Shown piece by piece: positions 1 through 5,858 of a stretch of DNA of 11,798 bases (within the stretch, counting starts at the first letter, position 1; each line of letters opens with the position of its first letter). The stretch is from positions 1 through 11,798 of the forward strand of contig CAYSEF010000051.1 in assembly GCA_964430105.1 (NCBI GenBank), written 5' to 3'. The DNA is from UMGS1696 sp964430105. GTDB taxonomy: Bacteria; Bacillota; Clostridia; Oscillospirales; CAG-272. The notes beneath the pieces were generated by a model. The model had not been told where the DNA came from. It saw only the letters and a program-made list of their open reading frames with translations, and did no database searches. Made by a program: the position numbers and the translations under genes.

Positions 1-79
1 TTGAATGATGGGTTATTCCCATTTTGTCGGTCTCATAATAATTGACCTTATGTATATATTTACTCATAAAAAGACTCAT
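1..79 (-). CDS. Acyl-CoA thioesterase, hot-dog fold (YbgC/4-HBT-like), N-terminal fragment
   Basis: Only the first 26 codons are in the window; the gene continues beyond the left edge. The minus strand reads MSLFMSKYIHKVNYYETD, followed by KMGITHHS. The Y-x-E/D-T-D-x-M-G-x-x-H-H-S pattern is the N-terminal active-site signature of YbgC/4-hydroxybenzoyl-CoA thioesterase-like hot-dog enzymes; the Asp of ETD (residue 18) matches the catalytic Asp of that family. The expected role is hydrolysis of a cytoplasmic acyl-CoA or acyl-ACP. The first ATG (79-77) overlaps the TGA of the PAS regulator as ATGA, which suggests translational coupling. A second in-frame ATG (67-65) gives MSKYIHK and may be the true start. 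Neither has a strong Shine-Dalgarno site; GGGAGAG about 17 nt before the first ATG is too distant to be convincing. The motif is seen directly; substrate and activity are inferred. Confidence 0.72.
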   Translation of the reverse strand, partial: MSLFMSKYIHKVNYYETDKMGITHHS

Positions 80-2079
80 TTCTGGTTATTTAACAACTCT
101 CCCAAAGTCATTTCACCCCAACTGTAATTCGTTAAATAACTACCCTTGAAAAGTTGTGCATATTCCTCTTTACCGGAAAGATAATTGTACAGATCACACT
201 CGACTTTATCTAGTACGATACGACGCCTTCCATCTACAGATTCAATAACATCGGAAATCCCATACTCCTCTAATGTACTTTTCAAACGAAGAGCGACCTT
301 GCGGTATCTTGAAAGTGTCAAAGCGTTTGTCGGTTCATCCTCCCATAAGAAACTGATAGCTTCTTCTGACGTAATGTATCCTCCTTTACGATCAACAAGC
401 AAAGCAAAAAGCTCCTTGGATTTTTTATTGCGGAACGCAATTGGAGTATTTCCTACGAAAACATCAAAATATCCAAAAGTACGAATAGATACTGTGCGGT
501 TTTCAGGTAAAGTTTGTTTAACATCTTCCGAATTAGTCTCTACCGGATAAAGCATAACATAACGTGAAGAATTAGCACTCGCTTCTTTCTCAGAACAGAT
601 TGCTTTCATTTTGCGCTCTGTCTCAGATTTATAGTCAAAATAAGAGAATTCTGCTTTTCCCGTTCTTAGCAATTCTGTAAAATTCTCATAAGGGGCTTCA
701 CTATACGCAACGAAGTTCTCTATAGGAGTAAATCGTTCGGTCAGATGTAGCCATTCTTCTTCTGTATAACCAAAGAACTCGTAAACATTTTCAGTTGCAT
801 ACAGCGGCTTTACAAAACCCTCTGGTGAAACTTCAAAAGCTGCAATCCCATCAGAAAATTTCATAATCAAATCTCGCATTGTTCCTTTTAAACGGTTATT
901 TTCAGCTTTCAGTTCTACAGAATCTGCTATTTCTTTTATTTCACGACAACAATAAAAACTCACAGATTCATCAACTTTAATAAACATACCTGTATATTGT
1001 TTGATGCTATCATCGCTAGAACGAGCTTTATAGGTAATTTGCGGTGGTTTGCCATCAACTCTATTCAACCTCTTTTGGCAGAAATCCTTAAAAAATCGTC
1101 GAATAGTATCTTGCTGCTCAGCATTTACGGAAGCAATTATCCATTTTTCCAATGCTTCTTCAATCTGCATTGCTATATTTTCAAAACGCTTAAAATAAGA
1201 TGCTTCCTTACAGTGCAAGCATTTCACAGTATTGGCATCCAAATCAAACTCGAAAATCATATCGTAAACATCGGCAAGAGCTTGCAGATAGCGTTTGCTT
1301 TCGTTCTTCTTTCGTGCACGATAACGTTCCGTAATGTCCATACAAACACTTTGGAACTCTGCTTCTCCTTGTTCGTTGATACATTTTGTAACCCATCCGA
1401 AAAAATGTGCTCGGGTTCCATCGCAACGAAGTAAGGTCATATCTCCAGCGATAGGAGCATCCGCAGAGTAAACACGATTAAGATATTTTGAAAATCTGCG
1501 ACGTTCTTCCATTGGAATCATTAAAAAGATGTTGCTTTTATACATTTCCAAATAATCTATTTCGCCCTCTTTCGTTTCTGGAAAACGCAAAAGTTCAATC
1601 ATCTGAGGATTTATATATATAATTCTCGGTTGCTTTTCACAAGTATATCTTAAAAATCCGCAAGGAACTGTTTCATTCAAAAATTGCAGATCGTTATTTT
1701 CTTTTTTAATATCGGTTATGTCTGTCAAAACAGAATGTCCGATGAGTGTTCCATCGTCTAGTCTCTTAGGCGTGATGGTATCTCTTACAAGAATAATGGT
1801 ACCATCTTTTTTTACAAGGCGGTACTCACCTGTAAGAGTTTGTTCTTTCTGAATTATTTTTTGGATAAAGTCGGAATACTTTTCACGGTCTGCAGGATGT
1901 ACCCGTTGTAAATAAAGATCATTGTTATCATCCAATAGTTCGTTTTCTCCAACATCAAGCAATTCACACAAATTACGGCTAACATAGTTCAAATGAACAG
2001 TAGGTGACAATACAAACTGATGAAAGCCACAGATTTGCTGAGCAAGTATTTCTTCTATATTATTTAGTGTGTTGTTCAT
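76..2079 (-). CDS. Multi-PAS sensor protein with C-terminal winged-helix (OmpR/SARP-like) DNA-binding domain
   Basis: This is a 667-residue soluble protein with no visible signal peptide or membrane span. Residues about 10-125 form a PAS/PAC unit (HPADREKY at 61-68, YRLVKKDGT at 86-94, ending LTDITDIKK). Residues about 130-255 form a second PAS/PAC ending in MDITERYRARKK. About 262-385 looks like a degenerate third sensor domain with a CLHC at 287-290 and Cys-Cys at 377-378. A short charged helix (about 383-405) leads to a fourth PAS-like domain (about 405-515, with YATENVYEFFGYTEEEWL). Residues about 529-630 resemble the winged helix of OmpR/SARP regulators (SIRTFGYFDVFVGN, FRNKKSKELFALLVDRKGGYIT, LSRYRKVALRLKSTLEEYGI). 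There is no kinase, receiver or GGDEF domain, so it looks like a one-component regulator. The start follows AAGGAGA at 2084-2090. The ligand is unknown; regulation of the adjacent lipid genes is inferred from position only. Confidence 0.85.
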   Translation of the reverse strand: MNNTLNNIEEILAQQICGFHQFVLSPTVHLNYVSRNLCELLDVGENELLDDNNDLYLQRVHPADREKYSDFIQKIIQKEQTLTGEYRLVKKDGTIILVRDTITPKRLDDGTLIGHSVLTDITDIKKENNDLQFLNETVPCGFLRYTCEKQPRIIYINPQMIELLRFPETKEGEIDYLEMYKSNIFLMIPMEERRRFSKYLNRVYSADAPIAGDMTLLRCDGTRAHFFGWVTKCINEQGEAEFQSVCMDITERYRARKKNESKRYLQALADVYDMIFEFDLDANTVKCLHCKEASYFKRFENIAMQIEEALEKWIIASVNAEQQDTIRRFFKDFCQKRLNRVDGKPPQITYKARSSDDSIKQYTGMFIKVDESVSFYCCREIKEIADSVELKAENNRLKGTMRDLIMKFSDGIAAFEVSPEGFVKPLYATENVYEFFGYTEEEWLHLTERFTPIENFVAYSEAPYENFTELLRTGKAEFSYFDYKSETERKMKAICSEKEASANSSRYVMLYPVETNSEDVKQTLPENRTVSIRTFGYFDVFVGNTPIAFRNKKSKELFALLVDRKGGYITSEEAISFLWEDEPTNALTLSRYRKVALRLKSTLEEYGISDVIESVDGRRRIVLDKVECDLYNYLSGKEEYAQLFKGSYLTNYSWGEMTLGELLNNQK

Positions 2080-2092
2080 AATATCTCCTTTT

Positions 2093-2111
2093 GCAGAGTT
2101 TCTACCTCTGC
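2093..2111 (-). repeat. Inverted repeat / 5'-leader hairpin upstream of the PAS regulator
   Basis: The minus strand has GCAGAG, a 7-nt loop GTAGAAA, then CTCTGC: a perfect 6-bp stem. It lies between the predicted promoter and the ribosome site (AAGGAGA at 2084-2090) of the PAS regulator gene. No T-run follows in either direction, so it is not an intrinsic terminator. It could be an operator dyad or an RNA hairpin affecting translation or stability of the leader. Function is inferred from placement alone. Confidence 0.4.
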
Positions 2112-2140
2112 CAATGGGACTGTATATAAATTTACATTAT

Positions 2141-2149
2141 ATTATAGCA
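2141..2149 (-). promoter_or_regulatory. Extended -10 promoter for the PAS regulator gene
   Basis: The minus strand reads TGCTATAAT, a perfect TATAAT with an extended-10 TG. Transcription would start near 2134, giving a leader of about 55 nt before the ATG at 2079. The hexamer at 17-bp spacing is AAAAAA, so there is no recognisable -35 box; the promoter may rely on the extended -10 or on an activator. It lies in the only real intergenic gap of the window. Confidence 0.6.
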
Positions 2150-2155
2150 TAAAAT

Positions 2156-2181
2156 TGTGACGATTTTTTGCTTTTCTGTGA
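2156..2181 (-). promoter_or_regulatory. Possible operator: two TCACA direct repeats 21 bp apart
   Basis: On the minus strand TCACA occurs at 2181-2177 and again at 2160-2156, a period of 21 bp or two helical turns, with the nearer copy ending 9 bp before the TATAAT. SARP/OmpR-type winged-helix proteins are known to bind direct repeats in phase with the helix just upstream of the -10, so this could be an autoregulatory site. The repeats are only 5 bp long in A/T-rich DNA and chance is a real alternative. Confidence 0.25.
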
Positions 2182-2187
2182 AATTAC

Positions 2188-2200
2188 TTGAATTATTCAA
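2188..2200. repeat. Perfect 13-bp palindrome across the acpS stop codon
   Basis: The plus strand reads TTGAATTATTCAA, a 6-1-6 perfect inverted repeat that includes the acpS TAA. It lies about 40 bp upstream of the -10 of the regulator gene. It is not followed by a T-run and the stem is A/T-rich, so it is a weak terminator candidate; a protein-binding dyad is possible. It does not match a lipid-regulator operator that I can state with confidence. Confidence 0.3.
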
Positions 2201-2561
2201 TTACAGTAAATGCTAACGCTTGTTCTTTCTCATGTGAAATGCTGATATGTATATTTTTTACATCAACAGAGTCAGCTATTGTTTTAGCTCCGTTATAAAG
2301 CACTATTTGTGGTGTTCCACTTTCATTATGCCTAATCTCAATGTCCTTTGCTGTAAATCCAACAAATCCTGTTCCAAGAGCCTTACTGACAGCTTCTTTT
2401 GCTGCCCATAAACCAGCTGCAGTCTGTGTGCCTTTGCCGCTTATATAATTCTGTTCCTGCTCCGTATATACTTTGTTGAGAAACTTATTATCGGCTATTA
2501 ATACAGCAATGCGGGAAATACTGACAATATCGCACCCAATTCCCTTAATTAAACCATTCAT
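2193..2561 (-). CDS. acpS: Holo-[acyl-carrier-protein] synthase (4'-phosphopantetheinyl transferase)
   Basis: AcpS transfers the phosphopantetheine arm of CoA to the serine of apo-ACP, making the carrier used by all Fab enzymes in this cluster. The 122-residue length is standard for the trimeric AcpS class. Visible motifs are GIGCDIV (7-13, with Mg-binding Asp11), WAAKEAVSKALGTG (52-65, with Glu56) and SISHEKEQALA (107-117). The start is set by AGGTGA, which overlaps the TAG of the preceding acyl-CoA synthetase; the gap between the two genes is 7 nt. It is the last gene of the long operon. No intrinsic terminator is evident after it, so some read-through into the PAS regulator is possible. 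Whether it serves only the FASII ACP or also another carrier protein cannot be told from the sequence. Confidence 0.95.
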   Translation of the reverse strand: MNGLIKGIGCDIVSISRIAVLIADNKFLNKVYTEQEQNYISGKGTQTAAGLWAAKEAVSKALGTGFVGFTAKDIEIRHNESGTPQIVLYNGAKTIADSVDVKNIHISISHEKEQALAFTVIE

Positions 2562-2568
2562 TTATCAC

Positions 2569-4203
2569 CTATTTCTGACTGCGAAGTACAGTCTTTTGAA
2601 TTTTTCCGCTGATTGTTTTAGGCATTTCAGTTACGAACTCAATAATACGAATCCACTTATATTCAGCAAGCTTTTGATTGCAGAAATTTTTAATTTCCAA
2701 TTCAAGCTCCTGTGAAGGAGTATAACCTGCGCCAAGCACAATTACAGCCTTGATTGCTTGACCTCGAAGTGAATCCGGTACACCAATCACACTACATTCC
2801 AAAACAGCTGGATGCTCCATCAGTACATTTTCTACCTCATAAGGGCCTACACGAAATCCGCCTGTTTTGATAATATCATCAAAGCGTCCGTGGAACCAAT
2901 AACGACCACTTTCATCCATATATGCCGCATCACCTGTATGATACACACCATCACGCCAAACATAGCGATATTGTTCTTCATTGTCAAGATATGCTGAAAA
3001 CACACCAGGTTGTTTTCCCGCTTTTTCTGGCACTATAACTATTTCGCCAACTTTACCAACGTCAACCGGCTGACCATTTTTTCCACGAAGCTCGATATTG
3101 TAAAATGGGGAAGGTGTTCCCATAGAGCCTTCTACTGCCTCACAGCTTTTGAAATTAGCCATCAGCAGAGTTGTCTCAGTTTGACCATATCCCTCACACA
3201 GCTGAAGTCCGGTGCGTTCTGTAAACTTACGAAATACTTCGGGTGCCAACATTTCTCCTGCTGTTGTTGCGTGTTTAAGTGTTGGCATATCTGGAATGCC
3301 CTTACGTACAAGATAGCGATAGACGGTAGGTGGGGCGCAGAAAGAGGTTACTCCATAGCGATTAATAACAGCAGTTAATTGTTTCGGCTCAAAATTATCG
3401 AAATCATATACCATAACCGCACTGCCAACCAGCCATTGTCCGTATATTTTCCCCCATGAAGCTTTTGCCCATCCAGTCTCCGCTACTGTAAAGTGCAAGC
3501 CGTTATCCTCTGCCTGATGCCAATACTTTGCTGTAACGATATGTGCAAGTGGATAGCTGTGATCATGAATTACACCTTTAGGATAACCCGTAGTTCCGGA
3601 AGTAAAATACAGCATCATTGGATCTGTGACCTGAGTCGGCATACGTTCAAAAGCTTCGGAAACACATTTCATGGCATTTGTCAGATTTTCAAAACCTTCT
3701 GCCTCCTCTCCAACACACCAGAGCTTCACTGTCATGTCAGTTTCTTTGAGCGCTGCAGTGATTTTTTCTGGCACCTCGTTTTGGGTACTACATACAATCG
3801 CCTTTACTTTTGAAGCTTTGATACGATATACAAAATCGCTGACCGTCAGCATATGGGTTGCAGGAATCATTACAGCCCCTAATTTATGCAGAGCAACTGC
3901 CGCAAACCAATATTCATAGTGACGCTTCAAAATCAACATAACACGGTCTCCATGACCGATTCCCGCACTACGAAACACATTTGCCATCTGATTGCTGTAT
4001 TTTTTTATATCCGCAAATGAAAATATATGTTCCTCACCTTCAACATTACACCATACGAGCGCACGTTTTTCTGGTGTCTCATTTGCAATCTTATCGACAA
4101 CATCATAACCAAAATTAAAGTTGTCGGGATATTCAAGTGTTATTTTCTTTAATCTGCCGTTTTCATCGACAATTTCATTACAATACTGTTTGTATACACT
4201 CAT
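2569..4203 (-). CDS. AMP-forming acyl-CoA synthetase, medium-chain (MACS/ACSM)-like
   Basis: This 544-residue adenylate-forming enzyme activates a carboxylic acid with ATP and joins it to CoA. Core motifs are intact: the P-loop LYFTSGTTGYPKGV (198-211), GYGQTET (338-344), YHTGD (421-425), the hinge region GRFDDIIKTGGFRVGPYEVE (439-458), and PKTISGK with the catalytic Lys534. The stretch AETGWAKASWGKIYGQWL (241-258) resembles medium-chain/branched acyl-CoA synthetases of the ACSM and methanogen MACS type more than long-chain FadD or acetyl-CoA synthetase. The gene starts 2 nt after accA; its AAGGAG site is made of the last two sense codons of accA, so the two are probably translationally coupled. 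A synthetase between accA and acpS is not part of the usual FASII set. It could make acyl-CoA primers for FabH or recycle free acids. The exact substrate cannot be read from sequence. Confidence 0.88.
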   Translation of the reverse strand: MSVYKQYCNEIVDENGRLKKITLEYPDNFNFGYDVVDKIANETPEKRALVWCNVEGEEHIFSFADIKKYSNQMANVFRSAGIGHGDRVMLILKRHYEYWFAAVALHKLGAVMIPATHMLTVSDFVYRIKASKVKAIVCSTQNEVPEKITAALKETDMTVKLWCVGEEAEGFENLTNAMKCVSEAFERMPTQVTDPMMLYFTSGTTGYPKGVIHDHSYPLAHIVTAKYWHQAEDNGLHFTVAETGWAKASWGKIYGQWLVGSAVMVYDFDNFEPKQLTAVINRYGVTSFCAPPTVYRYLVRKGIPDMPTLKHATTAGEMLAPEVFRKFTERTGLQLCEGYGQTETTLLMANFKSCEAVEGSMGTPSPFYNIELRGKNGQPVDVGKVGEIVIVPEKAGKQPGVFSAYLDNEEQYRYVWRDGVYHTGDAAYMDESGRYWFHGRFDDIIKTGGFRVGPYEVENVLMEHPAVLECSVIGVPDSLRGQAIKAVIVLGAGYTPSQELELEIKNFCNQKLAEYKWIRIIEFVTEMPKTISGKIQKTVLRSQK

Positions 4204-4205
4204 AA

Positions 4206-4997
4206 TTACTCCTTAACCACTGCACTGACACCTAAATTTCGGTATCTGTCATATCGTGTCTGTGTCAAATCGATATCCTCTGACAGCTGATTAAGTTCCT
4301 CTGCTAAAAGAATACGAATTCGGTCATAAAACTCTTTTTTACCTATGGCATTCTCTGATAAGATTCGTTCAACCACACCAAGACTTTTTGCATCCTCGGC
4401 TGTTAATTTTAAACTCTCTGCAGCCATTTCCGCCTTGGCAGAATCTTTCCAAAGAATACTTGCACATCCTTCGGGAGAAATAACGGAGTATACTGCATTT
4501 TGCAGCATCCAAACCCGATCCGCTACAGCCAGTGCAAGTGCACCGCCGCTTCCGCCTTCACCAACCAAAATAGATATAATAGGGACACAGAGCGTGGACA
4601 TTTCCAATAAATTCTCGGAAATTGCTTGTCCTTGTCCTCGTTCCTCAGCACCAATTCCACAGTATGCTCCAGATGTATCCACAAAGCAAACAATTGGTCT
4701 GCCGAACTTTTCTGCTTGTTTCATAAGACGTAATGCCTTTCGGTATCCTTCCGGCTGAGGCATACCGAAATTACGGTAAATGCGCTCTTTTGCAGTATGA
4801 CCTTTTTCAATTGCAATTACTGTCACAGGAATATTGTTCAGCTTTGCAATGCCGCCAACGATTGCATGGTCATCTGCATAACGACGGTCGCCATGAAATT
4901 CGACAAAGTCCTTGAAAATATTTTTTATATAATCAAGCCCGGTCGGTCTTTTGCTATCACGAGCAAGTTTTACACGTTCGAACGCAATCTCACTCAT
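4206..4997 (-). CDS. accA: Acetyl-CoA carboxylase carboxyltransferase, alpha subunit
   Basis: With AccD it forms the carboxyltransferase that moves CO2 from carboxybiotin on AccB to acetyl-CoA, giving malonyl-CoA. The 263-residue protein is shorter than the E. coli subunit (about 319) because the N-terminal extension is reduced, as in many clostridia. Visible motifs are EFHGDRRYADD (33-43), MPQPEGYRKALRLMKQAEKF, GAYCGIGAEERGQG (about 110-123) and the oxyanion-forming GEGGSGGALAL (about 146-156). The common GAYPG is GAYCG here, a variant I associate with clostridial AccA. The start codon overlaps the accD stop as ATGA, with AGGAGG 8 nt upstream inside accD, indicating coupled synthesis of the two partners in equal amounts. 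Confidence 0.96.
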   Translation of the reverse strand: MSEIAFERVKLARDSKRPTGLDYIKNIFKDFVEFHGDRRYADDHAIVGGIAKLNNIPVTVIAIEKGHTAKERIYRNFGMPQPEGYRKALRLMKQAEKFGRPIVCFVDTSGAYCGIGAEERGQGQAISENLLEMSTLCVPIISILVGEGGSGGALALAVADRVWMLQNAVYSVISPEGCASILWKDSAKAEMAAESLKLTAEDAKSLGVVERILSENAIGKKEFYDRIRILLAEELNQLSEDIDLTQTRYDRYRNLGVSAVVKE

Positions 4998-5854
4998 CCA
5001 ATTGTCCTCCTATTGTGGATTTTCAGCAATTCAGCTAAATATTTTTTCTGATTGGAACGTGAAACGATACTGTCAATGAATCCGTGTTCCAAGACGAATT
5101 CTGACTTTTGAAATTCTTTTGGAAGTGCCTTTTTTGTTGTTTGCTCAATTACTCTTGCACCTGCAAAACCAATCGTTGCACCGGGTTCTGCCAGAATAAT
5201 ATCCGCTTCCATGGCGAAACTCGCTGTTATACCACCTGTTGTCGGATCAGTTAAAACTGCAATATATAATAATCCTGCATCGCTATGACGTTTTACAGCC
5301 GCACTTACTTTTGCCATCTGCATCAAAGAGAGTAATCCTTCCTGCATACGAGCACCTCCGGATACTGTAAATCCAATGACCGGCAAACGATGCTGTATGG
5401 CGTACTCAAACAGTAAAGTAATTTTCTCACCGACAGCACTTCCCATGCTGCCCATCATAAAATAAGATTCCATCACAAACAAGCAGCATTTTTGCTTGCC
5501 AATTACAGCAGTACCACATATGACAGCTTCTTTTTCACTGCTTGCCACACGAACAGTTTCTATCTTTTCATTATATCCTGGGAAGTTTAAAGGATTATCC
5601 GCTTGCAGGTTTGAGTACAATTCGTAAAAACTTCCTTTATCGGCAATCATTTGAATACGCTGTCGTGCTTTCATACGAAAATGATACCCACAAGAACAAA
5701 CCAGATCATTTGCCCAAAGACGGCTTAACGGAATATCCTTGTGACAATTCGGGCAATTTTTCTCAGGCTCACCGGCATCACGCTGAATTGGAGCTGAGGT
5801 GCGCCCACCCTCTTCTAACAAATTTTTAGGTTTTAAAAAATTCAACAATGCCAT
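4994..5854 (-). CDS. accD: Acetyl-CoA carboxylase carboxyltransferase, beta subunit (zinc protein)
   Basis: This is the partner of AccA in carboxyl transfer to acetyl-CoA. It has 286 residues. An N-terminal zinc ribbon is visible: CPNC at 34-37 and CSC at 53-55, followed by GYHFRMKARQRI. The carboxyltransferase core has MGSMGSAVGEK, SGGARMQEGLLSLMQMAK and KRHSDAGLLYIAVLTDPTTGG, then FAGARVIEQT. The second zinc knuckle is C-x-C where the family normally has C-x2-C; the reading frame is intact, so this is a one-residue deletion rather than a frameshift. The gene starts 4 nt after accC with AGGTGA as ribosome site and overlaps accA by 4 nt. Confidence 0.96.
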   Translation of the reverse strand: MALLNFLKPKNLLEEGGRTSAPIQRDAGEPEKNCPNCHKDIPLSRLWANDLVCSCGYHFRMKARQRIQMIADKGSFYELYSNLQADNPLNFPGYNEKIETVRVASSEKEAVICGTAVIGKQKCCLFVMESYFMMGSMGSAVGEKITLLFEYAIQHRLPVIGFTVSGGARMQEGLLSLMQMAKVSAAVKRHSDAGLLYIAVLTDPTTGGITASFAMEADIILAEPGATIGFAGARVIEQTTKKALPKEFQKSEFVLEHGFIDSIVSRSNQKKYLAELLKIHNRRTIG

Positions 5855-5858
5855 TTCA

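Noticed and set aside
185..1434. Plus-strand open frames of 121 and 145 codons and a minus-strand 60-codon frame opposite or inside the PAS regulator
   Set aside because: They lie antisense to or within a strongly supported gene, have no ribosome sites or recognisable motifs, and show shadow-like composition.
2150..2192. Possible intrinsic terminator after acpS
   Set aside because: The poly-A/T stretch has no GC-rich stem in front of it on the transcribed strand, and the nearby palindrome is A/T-rich with no T-run.
2569..4203. Non-ribosomal peptide or polyketide loading module reading of the adenylation protein plus AcpS and FabF
   Set aside because: The ligase has no carrier or condensation domain, and its motifs fit stand-alone MACS-type acyl-CoA synthetases; AcpS is of the FASII type.
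4640..4675. AccA GAYCG in place of GAYPG as a possible inactivating change
   Set aside because: The oxyanion-hole loops are intact and the Cys variant is, to my knowledge, found in other clostridial AccA proteins.
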